Shown here piece by piece: positions 23,966 through 34,227 of a stretch of 64,000 nt of DNA. Below the pieces are notes generated by a model that was not told the DNA's origin, made no database searches, and saw nothing but the letters and a program-made list of their open reading frames with translations. The position numbers were made by a program, and so were the translations under genes. Position 1 is the stretch's first letter, and each line of letters begins with the position of its first letter. Source of the stretch: Hordeum vulgare subsp. vulgare (taxonomy: Eukaryota > Streptophyta > Magnoliopsida > Poales > Poaceae); the NCBI RefSeq assembly GCF_904849725.1, contig NC_058521.1:98752244-98816243 (forward strand), in the 5' to 3' direction.

Positions 23966-24328
23966 ACTCACCCCCACTCAAAAGAATCTCGTCCCGATAT
24001 TTGGAAGTCGTCGGAAATAGCACGGGATACTCAAGTCGGAGACGATCCTCTCTTTCCCATGTTGCCTCCTTTTCAGAATGATTTGACCATTGAACTTTAA
24101 GAAACTTGAGGTTTTGACGTCGAGTGGTACGCTCAGCTTGATCAAGAATACGCACATGGTATTCTTGGTATGAAAGGTTATTTTGGAGATCAAGCGTTTC
24201 GTGGTCCACTTCACGGATAGGATCCGAAAAGCAACACCTGAGTTGCGAGACGTGGAATACATCATGAACCTTGGAAAGACGCGGAGGAAGTTCCAATTGG
24301 TAGGCAACTTCTCCTTGTTTGGCAAGAA
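23966..24328 (-). pseudogene. int: integrase C-terminus and chromodomain of gypsy B
   Basis: The frame reads VAYQLELPPRLSKVHDVFHV, SQLRCCF, then the chromodomain HVRILDQAERTTRRQNLKFL and WSNHSEKEATWEREDRL, followed by FPTTSKYRDEILL. It is cut from the rest of the integrase by the solo BARE LTR inserted at 24329; aagaa on both sides is the TSD and the frame continues on the other side at 26152. Confidence 0.85.
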
Positions 24329-26146
24329 TGTTGGAAATATGCCCTAGAGGCAATAATAAATTAGTTATTATTATGTTTCTTTGTTCATGATAATCGTTTA
24401 TTATCCATGCTATAATTGTATTGATTGGAAACGCAGTGCATGTGTGGATACATAGACAAAACACTGTCCCTAGTAAGCCTCTAGTTGACTAGCTCGTTGA
24501 TCAAAGATGGTCAAGGTTTCCCGACCATAGGCAAGTGTTGTCACTTGATAACGGGATCACATCATTAGGAGAATCATGTGATGGACTAGACCCAAACTAA
24601 TAGACGTAGCATGTTGATCGTGTCATTTTGTTGCTACTGTTTTCTGCGTGTCAAGTATTTGTTCCTATGACCATGAGATCATATAACTTACTGACACCGG
24701 AGCAATGCTTTGTGTGTATCAAACGTCGCAACGTAACTGGGTGACTATAAAGATGCTCTACAGGTATCTCCGAAGGTGTTCGTTGAGTTAGTATGGATCA
24801 AGACTGGGATTTGTCACTCTGTATGACGGAGAGGTATCTCGGGGCCCACTCGGTAATACAACATCACACACAAGCCTTGCAAGCAATGTGACTTAGTGTA
24901 AGTTGCAGGATCTTGTATTACGGAACAAGTAAAGAGACTTGCCGGTAAACGAGATTGAAATAGGTATGCGGATACTCACGATCGAATCTCGGGCAAGTAA
25001 CATACCGAAGGACAAAGGGAATGACATACGGGATTATATGAATCCTTGGCACTGAGGTTCAAACGATAAGATCTTCGTAGAATATGTAGGATCCAATATG
25101 GGCATCCAGGTCCCGCTATTGGATATTGACCGAGGGGTCACTCGGGTCATGTCTACATAGTTCTCGAACCCGCAGGGTCTGCACACTTAAGGTTCGACGT
25201 TGTTTTATGCGTATTTGAGTTATATGGTTGGTTACCGAATGTTGTTCGGAGTCCCGGATGAGATCACGGACGTCACGAGGGTTTCCGGAATGGTTCGGAA
25301 ACGAAGATTGATATATAGGATGACCTCATTTGATTACCGGAAGGTTTTCGGAGTTACCGGGAATGTACCGGGAATGTGAATGGGTTCCGGGTGTTCACCG
25401 GGGGGGGGGGGGGGCAGCCCACCCCGGGGAAGCCCATAGGCCTTGGGGGTGGCGCACCAGCCCTTTGTGGGCTGGTGGGACAGCCCAAAAAGGCCCTATG
25501 CTCCATAGGAAGAAAAATCAAAGAGAAAAGAAAAAAAAGGAGGTGAGAAAGGAGAGAAGGACTCCACCTTCCAATCCTAGTTGGACTAGGATTGGAGGAG
25601 GACTCCTCCTCCCTTGGTGGCGCAGCCCTTGGGGCTCCTTGAGCCTCAAGGCAAGCCTCCCCTCCCCTCCTCCTATATATATGGAGCTATTAGGGCTGAT
25701 TTGAGACAACTTTTTCAAGGCAGCCCGACCACATACCTCCACGGTTTTACCTCTAGATCGCATCTCTGGGGAGCTCGGGCGGAGCCCTGCCGAGATTAGA
25801 TCATCACCAACCTCCGGAGCGCCGTCATGCTGCCGGAGAACTCATCTACCTATCCGTCTCTCTTGCTGGATCAAGAAGGCCGAGATCATCATCGAGCTGT
25901 ACGTGTGCTGAACGCGGAGGTGCCGTCCGTTCGGTACTAGATCGTGGGACGGATCGCGGGACGGTTCGCGGGGCGGACCGAGGGACGTGAGGACGTTCCA
26001 CTACATCAACCGCGTTCACTAACGCTTCTGCTGTGCGAGCTACAAGGGTACGTAGATCGGAAATCCCCTCTCGTAGATGAACATCACCATGATAGGTCTT
26101 CGTGCGCGTAGGAAAATCTTTGTTTCCCATGCGACGTTCCCCAACA
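24329..26146 (+). mobile_element. solo LTR of a BARE/WIS/Angela-type copia (1818 bp)
   Basis: Begins TGTTGGAAATATGCCCTAG and ends GCGACGTTCCCCAACA, flanked by the perfect TSD aagaa (24324-24328 and 26147-26151). No internal region remains, as after LTR-LTR recombination. It interrupts the integrase of gypsy B. It differs in many places from the LTRs of the complete copia at 33489-45561, so the two come from different sublineages. It includes a run of 14 G near 25401 and a TATA box at 25673-25682. Confidence 0.93.
25673..25682 (+). promoter_or_regulatory. putative TATA box of solo BARE-type LTR
   Basis: CTATATATAT in the same position as CTATATATA in the LTRs of the complete copia, about 470 bp before the LTR end. 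BARE-1 LTRs are known to carry functional TATA boxes; activity of this copy is not implied. Confidence 0.5.
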
Positions 26147-26151
26147 AAGAA

Positions 26152-27506
26152 TGTGAAAAGGACCAATGTAATGAGGAGCCAACTTGCCCTTGATACCGAA
26201 TCGATGGGTACCCTTCAAAGGTGTAACCCGAAGGTAAGCCTTCTTTTCAACTTCATAGGTCACATCCTTATGATGACGATCATATTGGCTCTTTTGACGA
26301 GACTGGGCTGTTTTCAACTTTTCACGAATAATGCGAACTTGCTCTTCTGCATCCTGGATCATATCAGGACCAAAGAGGTGCCTCTCTCCGGTTTCTGACC
26401 AATTAAGAGGTGTTCAACATCTTCGTCCATAAGTAAACTTCAAAAGGAGCTTTGCCCAAGCTTGATTGATAACTATTGTTATAGGCAAATTCGGTGAATG
26501 GAAGGCACTTCTCCCAATTCATACCGAACGATATAACACAAGCTCGGAGCATATCTTCTAAGACTTGATTCACTCTTTCTACTTGACCACTTGATTGAGG
26601 ATGGAAAGTAGTGCTAAAAGATAGGTGAGTCCCCATGGCATTCTGGAAACTCCCTCAGAAGCGAGAAGTAAAGATACTTCCACGGTCTGAGTTAATCTCC
26701 AGAGGAACACCATGAAGAGACACTATTTGAGAGATATATAAATCTGCTAGCTGGCTAGCTGTTATACTCTCACAAACTGGAAGAAAATGAGGTACTTTGG
26801 AAAGACAGTCAATGACCAGAAAGATAGCATTATTTCCTTTCTTGGTCTTGGGAAATCCGGTGATGAAATCCATACTGACTTTATCCCATTTCCATTCAGG
26901 AATAGCTAAAGGTTGAAGGGTTCCAACAGGCCTTTGATGTTCTGCCTTAACTCGACGACAAACGTCGCAGTTAGCAACGAACTCAGCAATTTCTATCTTC
27001 ATCCTAGTCCACCAAAACCTCTGGCGTAGGTCCTGATACATCTTAGTACTACCAGGATGAATGGTGAGAGGAGAATCATGAGCCTCCTTAAGGATCAATT
27101 GCCGCATACGTTTTCTCTTTGGAACAACTAGACGGTTCTGAAAGAACACAACACCTTGCTCATTGATAGAGAAATCTCTAGCGTTTCCGCTAGCAATATT
27201 CTCCTTGATCCGGGATATACCCTTATCATATGCCTGCACGGCTATGATTTGATCCCTAAGAGTAGGCTTCGCCACCAGGGTAGAAAGGAATCCTTGAGGA
27301 ACAATGTGAAGATTTAACTTCCGGAATTCCTCATAGAGATGTGGTTGACCTTGTTGTAGCATCAGGTTGTTACAATAAGACTTACGACTTAGTGCATCAG
27401 CCATAACATTGGCCTTCCCCAGGGTGTAAGTTATCCCTAAGTCGTAATCCGTGATCAACTCAACCCACCGTCTTTGCCTGAGATTCAAATCCGGCTGGGT
27501 GAACAT
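26152..27506 (-). pseudogene. int: integrase of gypsy B
   Basis: From 27506: end of RNase H ([28 protein letters not shown]), the integrase zinc domain ([36 protein letters not shown]) and core with [26 protein letters not shown] and, after an in-frame stop at 26655, FHPQSSGQVERVNQ. A frameshift near 26363-26403 leads to the C-terminal part (KTAQSRQKSQYDRHHKDVTY then YLRVTPLKGTHRF). The D,D,E residues remain. Two in-frame stops (26655, 26403) and a frameshift. Confidence 0.88.
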
Positions 27507-27938
27507 ATATTTCAGACTTTGGTGATCAGTGAATATTTAGCAACGATTACCAAGAAGGTAATGTCGCCAGGTTTTAAGTGCATGGACTACAGCTGCAAGC
27601 TCAAGATCATGTCTGGGATAATTATCCTCATGTGGACGCAACTGTCGAGATGCTTATGCAATCACATGACGATCCTGCATGAGAATGCAACCTAATCCTT
27701 GTCGCGAGGCGTCGCAGTAGATAACAAAGTCCTTAGAGAAATCTGGTGGTAACAACAGACGTGCGGAAGTCAGGCGTCTTTTTAGTTCCTGAAAACTATG
27801 CTCACACTGTGGTGTCCACTCGAACTTTTTATCTTTCTTGAGGAGTTCAGTTAGAGGCTTTGCAACCTTGGAGAAATTCTCGACAAAGCGGCGACAATAG
27901 CTCGCTAGACCAAGAAAACTCCTAACTTGCTTAACCAA
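27507..27938 (-). pseudogene. pol: RNase H and RT thumb of gypsy B
   Basis: The frame shows [39 protein letters not shown], then stops at 27654 and near 27540 in the RNase H part. The CDAS motif carries the first RNase H catalytic aspartate. It is in frame with RT and with the integrase, so the damage here is by nonsense changes rather than indels. Confidence 0.8.
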
Positions 27939-27950
27939 TTCAGGTTGAGT

Positions 27951-28592
27951 CTAATCTAGGACAACTTGAACGCTCTCGGGATTGACAGCAATACCCTTAC
28001 CAGATATTACGTGGCCTAGATAGGTCACTTCTGGTAACCAAAATTCACATTTTGGAAACTTGGCATAAAGGCGATGCTCTCGAAGTTTCATCAATACCAG
28101 CCTTAGATGCTCGGCATGTTCTTGTTCGTTCTTCGAGTAGATGAGAATATCATGGAGGTATACTACGACGAATTTATCCAAATACTCCATGAAGCTTGAA
28201 TTCATCAAGCGAGAGAAGGTGGCTGGGGCATTGCTTAAACCGAAGGACATGACAATGTACTCGTATTGGCCATAACGAGTAACAAAAGCCGTTTTTGGAA
28301 TGTCCCCGTTCTTGATCTTGATTTGATGGTATCCCAACCTCAAATCCATTTTTGAGAAGACTGAGGATCCAGCGAGCTGATCATACAGATCGTTGATCAT
28401 GGGGAGCGGATACTTGTTCTTTATGGTGACCAGGTTAACTGGTCGGTAATCTACAACCATCCGATCCGTTCCGTCTTTCTTCTTGACGAAGAGGATGGGA
28501 CAAGCCCAAGGAGAAGAGCTAGGACGAATGAAACCTTTATTCAAGGCCTCATCTAGTTGCTTCTTAAGTTCGGTTAGCTCTAGGGGTGCCAT
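27951..28592 (-). pseudogene. pol: reverse transcriptase of gypsy B, catalytic motif altered
   Basis: Gypsy RT blocks are plain: [60 protein letters not shown] and [16 protein letters not shown]. The catalytic box reads [14 protein letters not shown]: the first of the two adjacent aspartates is histidine (codon at 28152-28154). Both are required for polymerisation, so this RT would be inactive even without the other breaks. An in-frame stop at 27951 and a frameshift to protease near 28600 add to this. Confidence 0.9.
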
Positions 28593-28609
28593 CTTATAAG
28601 GTCTTCTAG

Positions 28610-29272
28610 CTATTGGAACGGTTCCCGGAACAAGGCTATCACAAACTCTACATCTCTGTCAGGTGGAATTCCTGGCAGTTCCTCTGGAAAAACATCCGGG
28701 AAGTCACGGACTACCGGAATGTCTTCAAGTTCCCGAAGAGGGTTGGCATTGAGGGAATAGAGTTGGCATTTGGCAACTCGAGTAGAGACATTGACTATCT
28801 CACCCGAGGGATGGGTAAGATGAACATTTCTAGAATGAGTATCAATCTTGGCATAATGAGCTGACATCCAGTCCATACCCAAGATGATATTGATATCCGA
28901 AGATTTCAGGGCTATCAAAGATGCTAGAAAAACTAGCATGTCTACTAGAATTTCATTGTCATAGGTTATCCTGGAGGTTTGCCACTTACTACCAGGGGTT
29001 TGGACAACCAATGGGATTGGCATATCACAGAAAGACATGTTATGCAACTGTGCATAAGTTTCTGAAATGAAGGAATGAGATGACCCAGTGTCAAAAAGAA
29101 CAAACGCTGGGTGTTGATTAATAAGGAGCGTACCCAGTATGACATCGGGATCCTCTGCAGCTTCTTCTGCTGAAACATAGTTCACACGGCCACATGCACG
29201 AGTTGGCTTCACGTAGTAAGCTTTGCCCGACTTGCCTTGCCCAACGGACTTTCCGGGTTGCTTGGCACCCAT
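28610..29272 (-). pseudogene. pro: aspartic protease of gypsy B
   Basis: The frame contains GRVNYVSAEEAAEDPDVILG, VLFDTGSSHSFISE with the D-T-G active site, LIALKSSDINIILGMDWM and [20 protein letters not shown]. The last block is the start of RT. The domain itself looks complete; frameshifts isolate it from gag (near 29275-29325) and from RT (near 28600). Confidence 0.88.
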
Positions 29273-29274
29273 AT

Positions 29275-30264
29275 TCTGAGGACACTATCGGGAATAGTGC
29301 CCTGGTTCTCCACACTTGTAATAGATCACCTGATTGGCACGTGGTGCAGCATTGCTAGCTGGGCCACCATAGGTTTTTGCTGGAGGGTTGGTCTGATTCG
29401 TCTGAGGCGCCCCATAGGATGGCCTCTGAGTGTATCTTGGCGGCAGAGAACTTTTTGGAACCCACAGCCCGCGTTTTGGAAACGCGGAACCAGATGACGA
29501 GCCAGAGTCACGGGAGTGCTTCTTTGTGGCTTCATAGTCGTATGACCAGTCTCAGCACTGTTTGCCTTGTTGACAAGAGCTTGAAAGCTTGTACATTCAT
29601 GGAGGCGCAAATCACGACGAAGCTCAGGGCTCAGACACTTACGGAATCTTGCTTGCTTCTTGGCGTCAGTTGACACATCTTCAGTTGCATAGCGTGCGAG
29701 GTTACCGAACTCGCGGCTATAGGCATCCACGGTCAATTTTTCCTGGGTGAATGCACATAACTCCTCTCTCTTTCTGTCCATCAGGCCCTTTGGTATATGG
29801 TGCAGACGGAAGGCTGCACTAAAGTCTTCCCATGTGGTTGCTGGTTCAGCAGGATGCATAGCTTCAAAGTTCTCCCACCACAGATTGACGGGTCCTTCCA
29901 GAAAGTACGCCGCAAAGGTTACCTTGTCGGCCTCGGAAACATTTGCAGAGCGAATCTTGTGCGATATACTGCACAACCAATCATCAGCGTCGAGGGGATC
30001 AACGAAGTGATGGAACTTTGGAGGATTCAGCTTCACAAAGTCATTGAGGGACACTGCATCATTCCTAGGCTGACAAGCCGTATTTTGCTCAATACGCTCT
30101 AAGAGACGGTTGGTCTCCCTTTTGTTTCTCTCTGCCTCTAGCATAACTTCCACCACAGAGGGAGGGTGAGGCAGTTCCTCGTGCGATGCTTGACTACCCT
30201 CTCCTTGCTCATGAGAAGGGGCACAGTTCAACCTGGTGAACACCATCCTGACAAACAAACTCAT
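29275..30264 (-). pseudogene. gag: gag of gypsy B
   Basis: Starts MSLFVRMVFTRLNCAPSHEQ at 30264, with the gag core FVDPLDADDWLCSISHKIRS, ADKVTFAAYFLEGPVNLWWE and DRKREELCAFTQEKLTVDAY. The 29326-30264 frame shifts near 29540. The zinc knuckle near 29280-29330 reads YYKCGEPGHYSR followed by a stop: the first cysteine of CCHC is tyrosine and the knuckle is cut before its last cysteine. The right 612 bp of this gag are duplicated at 30833-31444. Confidence 0.85.
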
Positions 30265-32011
30265 AGCTTAGACCAATATCAACATCAACACTAACTATGG
30301 ATTAAGAATGCACTAAACACATGGAATGCGGAAATGAACATCCGAACAACATGGTAACAAGAAACTGCTATGTATACACCATGGTTCATACACACCATTA
30401 CATAGTTCAGTACAACGTTAACCGAAGAGCAAACTACTGAAAACATGAAACTACTCATCGGAGTCTTTCCAGGCTTCCTATACATTATTTATCTATGCCT
30501 ACAGAATTCACCTCACGACACTAGCATACTCCACAAGACACACAGGACTGTGGAAGTATAACTACTACCATACTATCCTTACACTCACGGTTTCAGGCAT
30601 CCGCATAGAACATCTCATAAAGATTGCCTCCATGGCCTGGGAGCTCAACCTCCGGATCAGGAAATACTCGAGCCTGAGACCCCTGGGATCCGTAAGGACA
30701 CGGGTGTGGCCTTGGTCCCGTGACTGGTGGTAGTAGAGGTCCCCGAAGAGGGGTGACTCCTCCTATAGCAGGCCAGTCAACATGAGCCGGAAGATGGGTC
30801 CTAACAGGGTTCAGCATCTCCATATCTCCATTTTGCTTCTTGGCGTCAGTTGACACATCTTCAGTTGCATAGCGTGCGAGGTTACCGAACTCGCGGCTAT
30901 AGGCATCCACGGTCAATTTTTCCTGGGTGAATGCACATAACTCCTCTCTCTTTATGTCCATCAGGACCTTTGGAATATGGTGCAGACGGAAGGCTGCACT
31001 AAAGTCTGCCCATGTGGCTGCTGGTTCAGCAGGACGCATAGCTTCAAAGTTCTCCCACCACAGATTGACGGGTCCTTCCAGAAAGTACGCCGCAAAGGTT
31101 ACCTTGTCGGCCTCGGAAACATTTGCAGAGCAAATCTTGTGCGATATACTGCACAACCAATCATCAACGTCGAGGGGATCGACGGAGTGATGGAACTTTG
31201 GAGGATTCAGCTTCACAAAGTCATTGAGGGACACTGCATCATTCCTAGGCTGACAAGCCGTATTTTGCTCAATACGCTCTAACAGACGGTTGGTCTCCCT
31301 TTTGTTTCTCTCTGCCTCTAGCATAACTTCCACCACAGAGGGAGGGTGAGGCAGTTCCTCGTGCGATGCTTGACTACCCTCTCCTTGCTCATGAGCAGGG
31401 GCACAGTTCAACCTGGTGAACACCATCCTGACAAACAAACTCATAGCTTAGACCAATATCAACATCAACACTAACTATGGATTAAGAATGCACTAAACAC
31501 ATGGAATGCGGAAATGAACATCCGAACAACATGGTAACAAGAAACTGCTATGTATACACCATGGTTCATACACACCATTACATAGTTCAGTACAACGTTA
31601 ACCGAAGAGCAAACTACTGAAAACATGAAACTACTCATCGGAGTCTTTCCAGGCTTCCTATACATTATTTATCTATGCCTACAGAATTCACCTCACGACA
31701 CTAGCATACTCCACAAGACACACAGGACTGTGGAAGTATAACTACTACCATACTATCCTTACACTCACGGTTTCAGGCATCCGCATAGAACATCTCATAA
31801 AGATTGCCTCCATGGCCTGGGAGCTCAACCTCCGGATCAGGAAATACTCGAGCCTGAGACCCCTGGGATCCGTAAGGACACGGGTGTGGCCTTGGTCCCG
31901 TGACTGGTGGTAGTAGAGGTCCCCGAAGAGGGGTGACTCCTCCTATAGCAGGCCAGTCAACATGAGCCGGAAGATGGGTCCTAACAGGGTTCAGCATCTC
32001 CATATCTCCAT
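29653..32011 (-). repeat. 1179-bp tandem duplication around gag start of gypsy B
   Basis: Copy 1 is 29653-30831 and copy 2 is 30833-32011, separated by one extra T at 30832. Each holds the first 612 bp of gag, the leader, and the last ~80 codons of the pre-gag ORF. I count 12 base differences, all between offsets for 29774 and 30215; the other 737 bp look identical. Confidence 0.92.
30593..31444 (-). pseudogene. chimeric ORF: gag N-terminus fused to pre-gag ORF C-terminus
   Basis: An uninterrupted 283-codon frame starts like gag (MSLFVRMVFTRLNCAPAHEQ) and keeps the gag core to about residue 203 (EDVSTDAKKQ), then crosses the duplication junction at 30832 into the C-terminal part of the pre-gag ORF (DMEMLNPVRTHLPAHVDW, ending NLYEMFYADA). 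It is an open frame longer than the residual gag frame pieces but is produced by the duplication. Being nearest to the LTR promoter, it would be the gag-like frame translated first if transcribed. No evidence of function. Confidence 0.7.
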
Positions 32012-32545
32012 ACCCTGTCTGCACTACAGGTGCCGGCTGTGTCAAAGCCGACCACAGACGGGCACATCTAGCCTAAAGCTCCATACGAAGGGCACGAGCA
32101 TCCCTGTCTCTATTCTCTAGCATCTCAGCAGTGGACTGCAATAGCGGATCCTCCATAGAGGAATCAAAGTAGACCCACTGAGGTATCTTTCTTCACCTGG
32201 GTGAGAGGCAGGAACATAGCAGAACTTTGCATTCTGCAGCAGTGCATGTCTGGCCCTCATGATGGTCAGCATTGAATAGGCAACATCTTGTACTACCATG
32301 TGAAGAGTGACCCCCAATCCATAAGATCAATGGATCAGCTCCTCAGCTCCAGGGTAATCTGGGAATACCCTAACAGTGCAGAGGTACTGACTCTGATTAA
32401 AATCCCGGTATTCCTCCTCCACTGTGTACTCTAGGTACCAGCGGTAACCGAATACTGACATCATCCTGACTAGCATGGCCGTGTGACCCGGTACATCAAT
32501 GCACCTAGTGAGACGGACCACCTGACGAGAAGGACGACCAAGCAT
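31773..32545 (-). pseudogene. pre-gag extra ORF of gypsy B
   Basis: Between PBS and gag on the minus strand: MLGRPSRQVVRLTRCIDVPG, then WYLEYTVEEEYRDFNQSQ, CTVRVFPDYPGAEELIH, an in-frame stop, GVTLHMVVQDVAYSMLTIMR and a part with PASHPGEERYL, then a frameshift and a proline-rich C-terminus (MTQPAPVVQTGYGDMEM, ending EMFYADA). It is about 250 codons. I recognise the general style from extra ORFs of other grass gypsy elements but no named domain. The start follows a pyrimidine-rich tract and TTCAG directly before ATG at 32545, a possible splice acceptor. The C-terminal 80 codons are repeated at 30593-30832. Confidence 0.55.
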
Positions 32546-32971
32546 CTGAACATAGAGAGCAATGCAAAAGCATTAGAGCTTTCAAGACAAAATTGGGCAG
32601 CATAACGGCTGTAAATGCTCAAAACAATTTTTGAGACAACCCATAAAAATAGGATAGCATAACCACTCAATTATCAAGTTCAATTCCATGGTCATAAAAA
32701 ATTACTTCCTTTTCCTTGGAATAAAATAAACCCGAAGTAACTCTCGACTCGTTGTCCTATAATCTACCGATCAGAAACAAGAGCCTAAGAGGAAGATAAG
32801 TAACCTAGTCCTTAATCCCCGCAGAAAAGACGAGGATGACCATAATAGAATAATTAAAGAAGAGAAGCAAGAATCTTACGTTCCCTTCCACAAACAATTC
32901 CCTTATGTATAACTAAAGCAATTCTAGACTCAACTTTGACCAGTTTGGCTTAGTAATCCTAAAGTCACTCA
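32546..32971 (-). other. 5' leader of gypsy B
   Basis: No gene seen. A/T-rich and pyrimidine-rich on the minus strand, ending at a possible splice acceptor (GTTCAG) immediately before the ATG at 32545, consistent with a leader intron. Confidence 0.4.
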
Positions 32972-32984
32972 GGCTCTGATACCA
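32972..32984 (-). other. primer binding site, tRNA-Met type (gypsy B)
   Basis: The minus strand reads TGGTATCAGAGCC four bases inside the LTR. Complementary to initiator tRNA-Met, as in gypsy A. Confidence 0.85.
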
Positions 32985-32988
32985 ACGC

Positions 32989-33488
32989 TGTCGGGACCCC
33001 GATCCTAAGCCATAGGAATCCAGCCTATAACACATGACATCTCTTTGCGGTCTCACGCACGGTTATTCCCACGACTGCAACCTTACCTTAGCCGGGACCG
33101 TTTGCGCCTTTTGACTCGCGTATGCAATTGTGTCACTAGCAATCCAATGTCAAAGAACCCGGATCGACATGTCTAGTCATAAGCTAAAGCGGCAGTTCCG
33201 TACAGGGACAGACATACATGACCCAGCAAAGCAGGTGTCAATCATCAACGAATGTAGACGAGTCGTAGCAAGCTACAAGGATTCCATTACAATGCGTGAC
33301 ATTTCCCAGAGGGACAGACACATCAGCTAAGAAGGACACATGCCGGTCAACCAATGTGTCCGGAGCAATAGCGAACTACCATGGCTCGATGGAATCACAA
33401 AGGGGCATTTCCCTGTAAGGAGTGCTACTAAGGCATACGACTAGGTATTCGAACCCCATACATATCAAGTACAACACACGTACACATG
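32989..33488 (-). repeat. 5' LTR of gypsy B, first piece
   Basis: Begins TGTCGGGACCCCGATCC beside the PBS and runs to acatg (33484-33488), the TSD of the inserted BARE/Angela copia. The rest of this LTR is at 45567-49100. Confidence 0.88.
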
Positions 33489-34227
33489 TGTTGGAAATAT
33501 GCCCTAGAGGCAATAATAAAATGGTTATTATCATATTTCCTTGTTCATGATAATCGTCTATTGTTCATGCTATAATTGTGTTAACAGGAAACAGTAATAC
33601 ATGTGTGGATAAATAGATCACAATGTGTCCCTAGCAAGCCTCTAGTTGGCTAGCTCGTTAGTCAATAGATGATCATGGTTTCCTGATCATGGACATTGGA
33701 TGTCATTGATAACGGGATCACATCATTGGGAGAATGATGTGGTGGACAAGACCCAATCCTAAGCCTAGGACTAGATAGTATTGTTCGTATGCTAAAGCTT
33801 TTCTAATGTCAAGTATATTTTCCTTCAACCGTGAGATTGTGCAACTCCCGGATACCGTAGGAGTGCTTTGGGTGTATCAAACGTCACAACGTAACTGGGT
33901 GACTATAAAGGTGCACTACGGGTACCTCCGAAAGGTCTGTTGGGTTGGTACGAATTGAGATCGGGATTTGTCACTCCGTGTGACGGAGAGGTATCTCTGG
34001 GCCCACTCGGTAGAACATCATAATGAGCTCGATGTGACTAAGGAGTTAGTCACACGATGACGTGCTATGGAACGAGTAAAGAGACTTACCGGTAACGAGA
34101 TTGAACAAGGTATAGGTATACCGACGATCGAATCTCGGGCAAGTTCTATACCGACAGACAAAGGGAATCGTATACGGGATTGATTGAATCCTTGACATCG
34201 TGGTTCATCCAATGAGATCATCGTGGA
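33489..34227 (+). repeat. 5' LTR of BARE-type copia, first piece
   Basis: Begins TGTTGGAAATATGCCCTAG and matches 43798-44536 with about 15 differences. Ends with gtgga (34223-34227), the TSD of the solo LTR inserted here. Confidence 0.93.

Noticed and set aside
25401..25415. Run of G as a regulatory G-quadruplex
   Set aside because: A single homopolymer of about 14 G in an LTR, prone to sequencing or assembly error; no multi-tract pattern. A similar G run is at about 37347.
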